Positions 1 to 8,734 of a DNA stretch of 64,000 nt are shown here, one piece after another (position 1 is the stretch's first letter; every line of letters starts with the position of its first letter). The notes beneath the pieces are model-generated. The model had not been told where the DNA came from and did no database searches. It worked only from the letters and a program-made list of their open reading frames with translations. Position numbers and translations under genes: made by a program. The DNA comes from Sphingobium sp. SCG-1 (lineage in GTDB: Bacteria; Pseudomonadota; Alphaproteobacteria; Sphingomonadales; Sphingomonadaceae), in NCBI RefSeq assembly GCF_002953135.1, contig NZ_CP026372.1, positions 3,087,501 through 3,151,500 of the forward strand, read 5' to 3'.

Positions 1-807
1 GACCTTGTTCTTCACGACCTTCACGCGGGTCGCGTTGCCGACAATATCGTCGCGATCCTTGATCTGGCCCGTGCGGCGAATGTCAAGGCGGACGGACGCA
101 TAGAATTTCAGCGCATTGCCGCCCGTCGTGGTTTCCGGATTGCCGTACATCACGCCAATCTTCATGCGCAGCTGATTGATGAAGATCACCATGCAGCGCG
201 AACGACTGATCGAACCCGTCAGCTTGCGCAGCGATTGCGACATCAGACGCGCCTGCAGGCCCACATGGCTGTCGCCCATTTCGCCTTCGATTTCCGCACG
301 CGGCACCAGCGCGGCCACCGAGTCCACCACCAGAACGTCGATGGCATTGGAACGCACCAGCGTGTCCACGATCTCCAGCGCCTGCTCACCCGTATCAGGT
401 TGCGACACGATCAGTTCGTCGATGTTGACGCCCAGTTTCTTCGCATAGACCGGATCGAGCGCATGTTCCGCGTCCACGAACGCCGCTGTGCCGCCGCCCC
501 TCTGCGCTTCGGCGATGACATGTAGCGCCAGCGTCGTCTTGCCCGAACTTTCCGGTCCATAGACTTCGATCACGCGACCGCGCGGCAGTCCACCCACACC
601 CAATGCAATATCAAGGCCAAGGCTGCCCGTCGAAATCGCCTCGACCTGCATCGTCTCCTTGGAACCCAGCCGCATGGCCGATCCCTTGCCGAACGCGCGG
701 TCGATCTGCGCCAGTGCGGCATCCAGCGCCTTCTGCCGGTCCTGTCCAGTCTTATCCATAGTCCCCGTCTTCTTGTCGGAATCAATCAGTTTCAGCATTG
801 CTGTCAT
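1..807 (-). CDS. recA: Recombinase RecA (3' part beyond the window edge)
   Basis: RecA forms ATP-dependent filaments on single-stranded DNA, catalyses strand exchange and triggers LexA self-cleavage. The 269 visible codons contain Walker A GPESSGKT (residues 84-91), the DVLVVDS Walker B strand and the [12 protein letters not shown] segment. The C-terminal part lies before base 1. I chose the ATG at 807 because AGGAGA sits about seven bases before it; a second Met at residue 17 is the alternative. An SOS box lies about 100 bp upstream, so LexA control and autoregulation are expected. It is read away from the response regulator at 929-1312 in the same direction. Confidence 0.97.
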   Translation of the reverse strand, partial: MTAMLKLIDSDKKTGTMDKTGQDRQKALDAALAQIDRAFGKGSAMRLGSKETMQVEAISTGSLGLDIALGVGGLPRGRVIEVYGPESSGKTTLALHVIAEAQRGGGTAAFVDAEHALDPVYAKKLGVNIDELIVSQPDTGEQALEIVDTLVRSNAIDVLVVDSVAALVPRAEIEGEMGDSHVGLQARLMSQSLRKLTGSISRSRCMVIFINQLRMKIGVMYGNPETTTGGNALKFYASVRLDIRRTGQIKDRDDIVGNATRVKVVKNKV

Positions 808-903
808 CACATGGTCTCCTGTCAAGCAATCCGGACACAATGCCGAACCGAGAGGAGCGCCCAAGCGGGCGCTTGGGCATCATGTATCGCATTTGTTCTC
901 AGT

Positions 904-918
904 GAACAAGAGGGGAAC
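904..918 (-). promoter_or_regulatory. LexA binding site (SOS box) upstream of recA
   Basis: The + strand reads GAAC, seven bases, GAAC (904-907 and 915-918). This is the direct-repeat SOS box known from alphaproteobacteria. It lies about 97 bp before the recA start, where a promoter operator is expected. A partly palindromic GTTCTCAGTGAAC overlaps its left half. Confidence 0.85.
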
Positions 919-928
919 AGAATAAACT

Positions 929-1312
929 TCAGGCCGAGGCGCGGCCGGTATTCAGTCCACTCGCCAGCACCTTGTCCAGTGCCCGCTCCACTGCCCCGAT
1001 CGTGAAGGGTTTCGCCAACGTCGGCCGATCCTCAAAGGTCGTAGGCACATCGTCGGAACTACCGCCAGTGGCGAACAGGAACGGCGTCCCCTGGTTCGCA
1101 AGCGCTTCGGCGACCGGCCAGGACTTCTCCCCTTGGAGATTGCAGTCGACGATGGCCGCATCGAAGCCACCCTGATCCACCAGCGCGCAGGCTTCGGATA
1201 CCGTCGCCGCCACGCCGTGCACGCCATAGCCCAGCGTTTCGAGAAAATCCTCCAGCATCATGCCGATCATGGCTTCGTCTTCAACCACCAGAATGGATTT
1301 AGTTGCCGTCAT
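929..1312 (-). CDS. Single-domain response regulator, FATGUY-like
   Basis: This 127-residue protein is one receiver domain with no output domain. Visible residues are the acidic pair in VVEDE (near 10-13), the phospho-acceptor Asp in AIVDCNL (near 56), the switch Thr in FATGG and the conserved Lys in LAKPF. The FATGG segment matches the FATGUY signature of single-domain regulators tied to the alphaproteobacterial general stress response (SdrG of Sphingomonas is an example). It lies directly downstream of cckA on the same strand, after a gap of 84 bp that is AT-richer than the genes. A role as phosphate sink or phosphorelay intermediate is inference; the kinase partner cannot be named from sequence. 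Confidence 0.88.
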   Translation of the reverse strand: MTATKSILVVEDEAMIGMMLEDFLETLGYGVHGVAATVSEACALVDQGGFDAAIVDCNLQGEKSWPVAEALANQGTPFLFATGGSSDDVPTTFEDRPTLAKPFTIGAVERALDKVLASGLNTGRASA

Positions 1313-1396
1313 GATCGTCCGCGATTCCCGAAATACCGAAATCTGTGTTTCGGTGGCGAAAGGAGGACTGTCGCTAACCTATGATGCGCGGCTTGC

Positions 1397-3880
1397 CTAG
1401 TGCCTTTCCCCTTGATCTGAAGCAATGCCATCAGGCGCTTTATCACCGCCATCGGGAGCCATCGGGGCGTATGCGATCAAGGTATCCCGCGCAGATTCAG
1501 CAAGTTGACTTACAGAAAACGGCTTGGGCAGGAAATTGACGTTCGGAATGTCGATGGACTTGCGCAGTTGCTCCTCGGCATAGCCCGACATGAAAAGCAC
1601 CGGCAAAGTGGGATGCGCCTGCCGCGCCTGCGCCACCATGGTCGGCCCGTCCATATTGGGCATGACCACGTCGGAAATGAGCAGGTCGATATGTCCGCCC
1701 GAGGCGTATGTGGATTCGAGCATCTCCAGCCCCTGCTCGCCATCCGAAGCGGCCAGCACCGTATAGCCCTGCCGCGCCAGCGCACGTTCGGCCACGGTGC
1801 GCACCATGTCCTCGTCCTCGACCAGCAGGATGGTCCCGGTGCCCCACACTTCACTGCGCTTGTCCGGGAGGCGCGGCTTCTCCGGTTCCGCAGGTTTGCC
1901 CACCGAGGCATAGACCGGAAGGTAGATGACGAAGCTTGCGCCCTGCCCCGGTTCTGACTCGGCGAAGATAAAGCCGCCCGACTGCTTCACGATGCCATAC
2001 ACGGTCGAGAGGCCAAGGCCGGTGCCCTTGCCCACTTCCTTAGTGGTAAAGAACGGCTCGAAGATCTTGGCCAGAAGGTCCGGCGGAATGCCCGTACCCA
2101 TGTCGGACACACGCAGGGCGGTGTAATCACCGACGGGCAGCACTTCATGCCGCATCTCGCGGACTTTGGCAGCGGGAACGGCATAGGTCTGAATGTTGAG
2201 CGTACCGCCATCGGGCATCGCATCGCGCGCATTGACGGCGAGATTGATGATGACCTGTTCCAATTGCCCCGGATCGGCGCGCACCGCGCCCAGGTTACGG
2301 CCATGGCTGACCATCAGCTTCACATTCTCGCCCAGCAGGCGGTTGAGCAAGTTGGAGACATCCGCGACGATATCGGGCAATTGCAGAACCTGCGGCCGCA
2401 GCGTCTGCTGGCGGGAGAACGCGAGCAACTGCCGCGTCAGGCCCGCCGCGCGATTGCTGTTCGACTTGATCTGCTGAATGTCGTCATAATCGCTGTCGCC
2501 CGGCGTGTGCCGCATCAGCATCAGGTCACAATGGCCGATAATGGCGGTTAATATGTTATTGAAATCATGGGCGACGCCTCCCGCAAGCTGACCGATAGCC
2601 TGCATCTTCGTGGCTTGCGCGACTTGCCGCTTCAGCTTGCTTTCCTCGCTGTTGTCCTTGAGGCTGAGCAGCACTGCCGCTTCGCCAAGGCCGCGCACGC
2701 CCGCCAGGCTGAGCGCCACCGGCTCATCGGGCTGCACGCGCATCCGCACCGCGATATCGCCCGACATCTGCGGGCCGACAGCAAAGCGGCGCACGGAATC
2801 GGCCACCGCCGCCTGATCTTCACGGATGACGAGATCGCCGGGATAGGTAGGCTTCTCGCCCGCCTTCAGGCCGACCGCGCGGGAGAATGCATTGTTCAGG
2901 AACAGCACGCGCCCGTCCCGGTCCGCCATGGCAAGGCCGAAGGGCAGCAGCGACAGCAGCGTCTCGATATAGGAGAGCGCCGAGGTGCCATCCATGCTGC
3001 CGCCCTGCTCGTCGAGCATCAGGATCAGCATCGGCCCTTCCGCCGTGCCGCGCTTCATCGGCACCTGTAACAGGCGGATCGGCAGCGCGCTGCCTTCCTC
3101 ACGCGCGAAGAACACGCGCCCCTTCTCATCGATGCGCAGATAGCTCGCAAAGTCGCGGCCGGTGATATTGGCGTCGATCCTTCCCGACGCACGGAGCAAG
3201 AAGGCGCCATTCGCGGCCCGTATTCGCCCCTCGCCGCCGATCATCACCGCCATGATGCCCGCCTCGGTAAGCTGACGCCCCGCCTCGCCCGTCAGCATCC
3301 GATTGAAATCGTCGATGATGCTCACTTGTCGCACAGGCGTGAAGCGCCAGAGAAGATAGTCCTCCGAACGCCCCGTGCGCGTCACGTCAGCGTCCAGCCG
3401 CATTGCGCCGCGACCTATTCCCGCAGCCCTGCCCTCACCATCGGACCATGCCGCGCGCCCCGCCGCGGCCAACCGCTCCGCCTCCGATGTCTCAAGCGGC
3501 AGGTCGGGCGGCGTCGGGAAACCGGGAAACCATTCCCCATACAGATCGCTGGCGCAGACCAGCCGCCCGGAACGATCGGTTACGGCGATGGCCATGCTGG
3601 ACGCATCGGCAGCGGCGCGCGCCACGGTCCAGTCGGGAACGGCATCCAGATCGACGGCTTCGTTAGGGAACAATCGCGTGAACCATGCGCCTAACGCCGC
3701 CACCGCGATCAGCGCCGCCGCGAATCCGCCCGCCAGCGCAGGTTGGCCCACGACGAAGTAAATGAGTCCCGCGCAGGCAAGCGCTGCAACTCCCAGCATC
3801 GGCAAAAGCCCGCGCAACGGCCGTGGCGCCGCCATCGCAAGCATCTCGTTCTTTTGCGATATAGTGCCCTGTGCCGCCAT
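1397..3880 (-). CDS. cckA: Cell-cycle hybrid histidine kinase CckA
   Basis: CckA is the membrane hybrid kinase that feeds the ChpT-CtrA phosphorelay in alphaproteobacteria. Two hydrophobic segments lie within about residues 25-70, followed by degenerate PAS-like regions. Then come a HisKA box GGVAHDFNNIL (His near 438), an N-box NLAVNARDAMPDGG, the DMGTGIP and GKGTGLGLS ATP-lid motifs, and a C-terminal receiver with DLLISDVVMPNMDG and KPF. A TTG seven codons upstream also opens the frame, but the ATG at 3880 has GGGAGA about ten bases before it, giving 827 residues. Kinase and phosphatase activity are both expected from the family. ctrA and chpT are not in the window. Confidence 0.93.
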   Translation of the reverse strand: MAAQGTISQKNEMLAMAAPRPLRGLLPMLGVAALACAGLIYFVVGQPALAGGFAAALIAVAALGAWFTRLFPNEAVDLDAVPDWTVARAAADASSMAIAVTDRSGRLVCASDLYGEWFPGFPTPPDLPLETSEAERLAAAGRAAWSDGEGRAAGIGRGAMRLDADVTRTGRSEDYLLWRFTPVRQVSIIDDFNRMLTGEAGRQLTEAGIMAVMIGGEGRIRAANGAFLLRASGRIDANITGRDFASYLRIDEKGRVFFAREEGSALPIRLLQVPMKRGTAEGPMLILMLDEQGGSMDGTSALSYIETLLSLLPFGLAMADRDGRVLFLNNAFSRAVGLKAGEKPTYPGDLVIREDQAAVADSVRRFAVGPQMSGDIAVRMRVQPDEPVALSLAGVRGLGEAAVLLSLKDNSEESKLKRQVAQATKMQAIGQLAGGVAHDFNNILTAIIGHCDLMLMRHTPGDSDYDDIQQIKSNSNRAAGLTRQLLAFSRQQTLRPQVLQLPDIVADVSNLLNRLLGENVKLMVSHGRNLGAVRADPGQLEQVIINLAVNARDAMPDGGTLNIQTYAVPAAKVREMRHEVLPVGDYTALRVSDMGTGIPPDLLAKIFEPFFTTKEVGKGTGLGLSTVYGIVKQSGGFIFAESEPGQGASFVIYLPVYASVGKPAEPEKPRLPDKRSEVWGTGTILLVEDEDMVRTVAERALARQGYTVLAASDGEQGLEMLESTYASGGHIDLLISDVVMPNMDGPTMVAQARQAHPTLPVLFMSGYAEEQLRKSIDIPNVNFLPKPFSVSQLAESARDTLIAYAPMAPDGGDKAPDGIASDQGERH

Positions 3881-3925
3881 AAGGTGGCGCTCTCCCGTCA
3901 ACCTGAGCGTGTCAGGCAGCGCGGG

Positions 3926-4516
3926 TCAGACGGCTGCCGTTTCTTCCATAGAACCGGATTTGCCGCACTTGCCAATCCTCAATTTGCGCGCATGCCATTT
4001 CCGGCTCATGCGGATACGCCAGAAACCCACCGCGATGAGGTAGCCCACCGCCGCCGACACCACGGAGATAACCGCCAGCCCGAACAGCATGGCGGGCGCC
4101 GCTTCGGAGAACAGCCATGCCATCCACTGCTGGACGCCGGCATGATTGTGCACCAGCGCCATGAAGCCCGACGCATCGGCGGTCCGCCCCAGCATGAAAT
4201 TGCCGACATAGACCGACGCCCACAGGATGAATGGTGTCGTCGCGGGATTGCTGAGGAACGTCATCGCCGCCGCCACCGGAATATTGGCCCGCACCGGCAG
4301 CGCCAGCAAGGCCGCCCCCGCGATCTGGATACCGGGGATCAGCAGGAAAATGCCCACGAGCAGCCCCAGCGCCACGCCGCGCGGCACCGACCGTCGCGTA
4401 AAGCGCCACAACGATGGCTCCAGTACGCGATGCGCCACGGGCGCGATGAAGCGGTTATGCTCCATCGACTCGCGGGTCGGGGCATTGGCATGCCACCATC
4501 GCGTCAGGCGGCTCAT
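3926..4516 (-). CDS. DUF2062 membrane protein
   Basis: The 196-residue protein carries the DUF2062 core: an RRSVPRGVALGLLVGIF segment, then an SNPATTPFILW segment and two further hydrophobic stretches near the C terminus. It is an inner-membrane protein of unknown function in alphaproteobacteria. Its ATG follows the smpB stop with no gap (TAG then ATG), so the two are almost certainly co-transcribed and translationally coupled. No catalytic motif is visible. Confidence 0.85.
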   Translation of the reverse strand: MSRLTRWWHANAPTRESMEHNRFIAPVAHRVLEPSLWRFTRRSVPRGVALGLLVGIFLLIPGIQIAGAALLALPVRANIPVAAAMTFLSNPATTPFILWASVYVGNFMLGRTADASGFMALVHNHAGVQQWMAWLFSEAAPAMLFGLAVISVVSAAVGYLIAVGFWRIRMSRKWHARKLRIGKCGKSGSMEETAAV

Positions 4517-4999
4517 CTAGCCGCGATCCTTCATGATGCGCGCCGCGTCCCGCTTCCAGTCGCGATCCTTGATGACCTCGCGCTTGTCGTGCAGCTTCTT
4601 GCCCTTGGCGATCGCCAGTTCGACCTTGGCCCGGCCTTTGCTGTTGAAATAGACCATCAGCGGCACGATCGTCATGCCCTGCCGCTCGACCGCGCTGTGC
4701 ATCTTGTTGATCTCGCGCTCATGCAGCAGCAGCTTGCGCGGGCGCTTGGGTTCGTGGTTCTCGCGGTTGCCATGGCTATATTCGGGGATGTTGCTGTTCA
4801 CCAGGAAGACCTGGCTCCCCTTCACCTCGGCATAGCTTTCGGCGATCGATCCCTCGCCGCCTCGCAAGGCTTTCACTTCGGTGCCCTGCAAGGCGATGCC
4901 CGCTTCGAACACGTCCTCGATGAAATACTCGAAGCGCGCGCGCCGGTTCTCGGCGACGATCTTCTTCTTGTCGAACGTTTCGGGACGGGGGCGGGCCAT
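4517..4999 (-). CDS. smpB: SsrA-binding protein SmpB
   Basis: SmpB binds tmRNA and brings it to stalled ribosomes for trans-translation. The 160-residue length is typical. Diagnostic segments are [19 protein letters not shown] near the N terminus, the GTEVKALR loop, and the basic C-terminal tail [19 protein letters not shown], which folds in the decoding centre. It lies between dapA (59 bp upstream) and the DUF2062 gene. The tmRNA gene is not visible here. Confidence 0.97.
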   Translation of the reverse strand: MARPRPETFDKKKIVAENRRARFEYFIEDVFEAGIALQGTEVKALRGGEGSIAESYAEVKGSQVFLVNSNIPEYSHGNRENHEPKRPRKLLLHEREINKMHSAVERQGMTIVPLMVYFNSKGRAKVELAIAKGKKLHDKREVIKDRDWKRDAARIMKDRG

Positions 5000-5058
5000 G
5001 ATTTCCTAAATTAACAAACGTGACGTCATGCCACCGCGATATGGGTATAGACGAACCG

Positions 5059-5937
5059 TCAGACCAGTCCCGCAATCTCCAGCGCCCGGTCGACGGCCGT
5101 GCGGCTGGCGTCCGAAGGCCATGTGATCGGCAGGCGCAGATTCGTCGGCATGTCGGGCCGAAGACGCGACAGGGCATATTTGACTGGCCCAGGTGAAGAA
5201 TCGCTGAACAGCGCGTCGTGCAGGGGATAGAGCCGATCCTGCAACGCCAGCGCCGCCGTCCAGTCGCCGCTGGTGCAGGCCGCCTGGAAGTCGGCGCACA
5301 GCTTCGGGGCGACGTTCGCCGTCACCGATATGCAGCCTACCCCGCCCATCGCGTTGAATCCCAGCGCCGTTTCGTCATTGCCGGACAACTGGCAGAAGTC
5401 GGTCCCGCAGGCGAGGCGCTGTGCGGTGACACGGCCCAGATTTCCGGTGGCGTCCTTTATGCCGACGATCGACTGGAACTCTTCGGCCAGCCGGAACAGC
5501 ACCGGCACGCCGATGTCGGTGATCGTCCGGCTCGGCACGTTGTACAGGATGATCGGCAAGTCGCAGTGCTGCGCCAGATAGGCGAAATGCTGATAGACGC
5601 CTTCCTGATTGGGCTTGTTGTAATAAGGCGCGACGACCAGCGCCGCGTTTGCCCCTGCCGCCTGCGCCGCATACATGTGCTCCAGCGCGATCTTCGTGTC
5701 GTTCGATCCGCATCCGGCGATCACGGGCACCCGCCCCGCCGCCTGATCGACGCAGATGGCGACGACGCGATTATGCTCCTCGACCGTCATCGTGGCGCTT
5801 TCGCCCGTGGTGCCGCAGGGCACCAGTCCGGCGCTTCCCTCGTCGATCTGCCAGTCGACGAATGCGCGGAAGGCGTCTTCGTCCAACGCTCCGTCGCGGA
5901 AAGACGTCACCAGAGCCGGTATGGACCCGGAGAACAT
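5059..5937 (-). CDS. dapA: 4-hydroxy-tetrahydrodipicolinate synthase
   Basis: DapA condenses pyruvate with aspartate semialdehyde in the diaminopimelate/lysine pathway. The TIM-barrel protein has 292 residues. It shows the GTTGES phosphate and substrate loop (42-47), the proton-relay Tyr in LYNVPSRT (Tyr132) and the Schiff-base Lys in GIKDATG (Lys161). AAGGAGA precedes the ATG. dapF is elsewhere in this window (56.9 kb), so the pathway genes are not clustered. The gene is divergent from the lytic transglycosylase. Confidence 0.97.
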   Translation of the reverse strand: MFSGSIPALVTSFRDGALDEDAFRAFVDWQIDEGSAGLVPCGTTGESATMTVEEHNRVVAICVDQAAGRVPVIAGCGSNDTKIALEHMYAAQAAGANAALVVAPYYNKPNQEGVYQHFAYLAQHCDLPIILYNVPSRTITDIGVPVLFRLAEEFQSIVGIKDATGNLGRVTAQRLACGTDFCQLSGNDETALGFNAMGGVGCISVTANVAPKLCADFQAACTSGDWTAALALQDRLYPLHDALFSDSSPGPVKYALSRLRPDMPTNLRLPITWPSDASRTAVDRALEIAGLV

Positions 5938-6035
5938 GCAAAATCTCCTTCAAAACGCCGGATTTTCCGGGCATAGTACGAAATGCACCCGCGCAGGCAC
6001 GGTATTCAGCGCCTGATAAGGAACCTGCCCCCATA

Positions 6036-8129
6036 ATGTCCAGCATGGTCACGTCAACGCCCCAGGTCCGCAATCGCTTCTTCCGGACCGCTCTCATTGT
6101 CCTTCTGTCGTCCACCGCCGCAGCCAGCGCGCAAACCGAAGCACCGACGCAGCTCCTGCCGCCGTCGATGCAGCAGCCCGCGTCTGCGCAGCCCGCCATG
6201 GTGCAGCCGATCCCCGGATCGAGCGGCTGGGATGCCGCGCGCGCACAAGTCGGCGTGTCGCAGGATACGCAGATCGTCGGCGCGATCAACGAATGGCGGC
6301 GCCTGCAACAGAGCGACGGCCTCGGCTTCTCCTCCTACGCCAGCTTCATCACGACCTATCCTGATTGGCCGGGCGAGGACCGGATGCGGCGGCTGGCGGA
6401 AACGTCGATCAACCCCAATGCCTACGAACCCAATCAGGTCGTGGCCTTCTTCGCCCGCTTCCCCGCCCGGACCGCCGTGGGTCACGCCCGCAATGCCGTC
6501 GCGCTTTCGGCCATCGGCCGCATGGCGGAAGCGAAGGTCGCGGCGAAAACCGCATGGACGACGGGCGCGCTTTCTCCGCAGGACGAAGCGCAATTGATGT
6601 CGCTGTTCGGCAGCAATTTCTCGACCGCCGATTACGACAAGCGTGCCGACGTACTGCTCTTCGCCCGCGCCAATGCCGGGGCGGAGCGCATCCTCGCCTA
6701 CACCTCGCCTGCCCGCCGCCCGGTTTTCGCCGCGCGGATAGCGCTCCAGCGCAAGGCGCCTGACGCCATGGCGCAGATGCAGGCCGCCGAGGCCTATGGC
6801 GCCAGCGATCCGGGCTTCCTCAACGACAAGGCCACATGGTTGCGCGACAGCGGCAACAGCATCGCGGCGCGCACATTACTTTCGCAGCGCCAGACGCTTT
6901 CGACCCCGCCCGGCGACCCGGAAAAGTGGTACGAAACGCTGCTTACCAACGCCCGCGCGGCGGCGAACGACAGCCAGTGGAGCTACGCATGGGGCATCGC
7001 CAGCAAGGTCGATGACGCGTACCCCGCTGGGATAGCCGTCCGCGACCGCAGCATCGGCGAGCGTGACGATTACACGAGCCTCACTTGGCTTGCAGGCACC
7101 ACCGCCTTCTACAATCTCGGCCGCCCGCGCGACGCGATCGGCATGTTCCAGCGCTACGCCACCGCAGCCCGCTCCCCGCAGACGATCTCCAAAGGCTTCT
7201 ACTGGGCAGGCCGCGCCGCCCTCGCCAGCGGCGATCCTGCCGGAGCCAACGCCTTCTTCCAGCAAGCCGCCGCCTACCCCGATCAGTTCTACGGCCAGTT
7301 GTCCCTGGAACGGCTCGGCCGCCCCGTACCCGCGCCAGCACCCGCCGTGATGACCGCCGTCACCGAAGCGGATCGCGCCGCCTTCGCCAGCCGCAGCGTC
7401 GTGCGCGCCGCGCGAGCACTGGGGAAAATGGGCTATTGGGAAGACCAGAGCAAATTCGTCCGCGCCATAGCCGCCAGCGCCGACGATCAGCAGAGCCATC
7501 TCCTCTCCGCCGAACTCGCCCTCACATTGGGCCGTCCTGACCTGGGCGTCATGGTTGGACGTCGTGCTGTATCGGACGGCCTGTCCGGCTATGGCCGCGC
7601 CAGCTTCCCCAGCGTGCCCGTCCCATCCGGCCATCAATCCAACTGGACGATGATCCACGCCATTGCGCGTCAGGAGAGCCAGTTCGACCGCGCCGCCGTC
7701 AGCCACGCGGGCGCACGCGGCCTCATGCAACTCATGCCCGGCACCGCGCGCGAGACAGCGGGCAAGATCGGCCTTGGCTACAACATGTCCGCCCTCACCA
7801 CCGATCCCAGCTATAATATTCAGCTTGGCAGCACCTACTTCCAGAAGATGCTCGATTATTATGGCGGCAGCTATCCCCTCGCCGTCGCCGCCTACAACGC
7901 TGGTCCCGGCAACGTGAACAAATGGATTCGCGCCAACGGCGACCCCCGCATGGGCGGATCGGACATGCTCCGCTGGATCGAGATGATCCCGATTTACGAA
8001 ACGCGCAGCTACGTCCAGCGCGTGCTGGAAAACGCCGTCGTCTATGACGCGATCAATCCCTCGCAGGCCCGGTTCAAGGGGACCACCGCGCCGCTCAGCC
8101 GCTATCTGGGCAAGAACACGCCCGGATAG
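6036..8129 (+). CDS. Soluble lytic murein transglycosylase (Slt-like)
   Basis: This periplasmic enzyme cleaves the MurNAc-GlcNAc bond to form 1,6-anhydro ends. From the ATG at 6036 the product is 697 residues: an N-terminal signal-like segment (RTALIVLLSSTAAASAQ), a long helical superhelix region with repeated Ala-rich hairpins, and a C-terminal SLT domain. Catalytic Glu547 lies in ARQESQFD, followed by GARGLMQLMPGTA and the substrate-site AAYNAGPGNV. The frame is open far upstream into dapA antisense, but that part is not secretory. AAGGAA lies about 12 bases before the chosen start. Close family members are involved in wall turnover and sometimes envelope machines. Confidence 0.93.
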   Translation: MSSMVTSTPQVRNRFFRTALIVLLSSTAAASAQTEAPTQLLPPSMQQPASAQPAMVQPIPGSSGWDAARAQVGVSQDTQIVGAINEWRRLQQSDGLGFSSYASFITTYPDWPGEDRMRRLAETSINPNAYEPNQVVAFFARFPARTAVGHARNAVALSAIGRMAEAKVAAKTAWTTGALSPQDEAQLMSLFGSNFSTADYDKRADVLLFARANAGAERILAYTSPARRPVFAARIALQRKAPDAMAQMQAAEAYGASDPGFLNDKATWLRDSGNSIAARTLLSQRQTLSTPPGDPEKWYETLLTNARAAANDSQWSYAWGIASKVDDAYPAGIAVRDRSIGERDDYTSLTWLAGTTAFYNLGRPRDAIGMFQRYATAARSPQTISKGFYWAGRAALASGDPAGANAFFQQAAAYPDQFYGQLSLERLGRPVPAPAPAVMTAVTEADRAAFASRSVVRAARALGKMGYWEDQSKFVRAIAASADDQQSHLLSAELALTLGRPDLGVMVGRRAVSDGLSGYGRASFPSVPVPSGHQSNWTMIHAIARQESQFDRAAVSHAGARGLMQLMPGTARETAGKIGLGYNMSALTTDPSYNIQLGSTYFQKMLDYYGGSYPLAVAAYNAGPGNVNKWIRANGDPRMGGSDMLRWIEMIPIYETRSYVQRVLENAVVYDAINPSQARFKGTTAPLSRYLGKNTPG

Positions 8130-8140
8130 CGCCAAACCCC

Positions 8141-8187
8141 GTTCGCCCTGAGCGAAGTCGAAGGGCAAAGCTGAGCGAAGACGAAGC
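8141..8187. repeat. REP-like intergenic element with a degenerate second copy
   Basis: The block at 8141-8166 begins GTTCGCCCTGAGCGAAG and ends GTCGAAGGGC; GCCCT and AGGGC can pair to form a small hairpin. A shortened variant, CTGAGCGAAGACGAAGC, follows at 8171-8187. This core motif is familiar to me as a frequent intergenic repeat in sphingomonad genomes. It sits just after the lytic transglycosylase stop and could also act as a terminator or 3'-end stabiliser. Confidence 0.6.
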
Positions 8188-8248
8188 CATTTCTCGTCCG
8201 CTCGGCAAAGCACCTCGATTTCGCAGAACCTGAACGGTACAAGCACCA

Positions 8249-8734
8249 ATGACGCCCCATCCCAACTACATCACGCCGCAAGGCTACGCCGCCCTGCGCG
8301 CCGAATACGACCAGCTTCTCGGCGTCGAACGCCCCCGCATCGTCGAAGTCGTAAGCTGGGCGGCGGGCAACGGCGACCGCTCCGAAAACGGCGACTATCT
8401 CTACGGCCGCAAGCGCATGCGGGAGATCGACGGACAACTGCGCCGCTTGTCCAAGAAGATGAAGGACGCCAAGGTCATCGATCCGTCGCAACAGCCCGAC
8501 AAGAGCCGCGTCTATTTCGGCGCGACCGTCACGATCGCCGACGAAGACGACAACCACCGCACCGTTACCATCATCGGCAATGACGAAACCGACACCGATC
8601 AGGGCCGCATCGGCTGGGGCGCACCCCTCGCCCGCGCGCTCCGCTCCGCCGCCGTCGGCGACGTCCGCAAGGTCATGCTCCCCGCTGGCGAGAAGGAATA
8701 TGAAGTCCTGGCGATCAGCTACCCCGAAGCTTAA
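8249..8734 (+). CDS. greB: Transcription elongation factor GreB
   Basis: GreB rescues backtracked RNA polymerase by stimulating cleavage of the nascent RNA. The 161-residue protein has an N-terminal coiled coil with acidic tip residues (GDRSENGDYLYGRKRMREID) and a C-terminal FKBP-like domain ending KEYEVLAISY. The GDRSENGDY tip favours GreB over GreA. Its stop codon overlaps the stop of the convergent PPK2 gene by four bases. Confidence 0.94.
   Translation: MTPHPNYITPQGYAALRAEYDQLLGVERPRIVEVVSWAAGNGDRSENGDYLYGRKRMREIDGQLRRLSKKMKDAKVIDPSQQPDKSRVYFGATVTIADEDDNHRTVTIIGNDETDTDQGRIGWGAPLARALRSAAVGDVRKVMLPAGEKEYEVLAISYPEA

Noticed and set aside
3743..5014. 423-codon plus-strand open frame
   Set aside because: It runs antisense through DUF2062 and smpB and gives an Arg/His-rich product without motifs; a by-product of high GC.
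6876..8249. 457-codon minus-strand open frame
   Set aside because: Antisense to the lytic transglycosylase; Gly/Ala/Val-rich with no family features.
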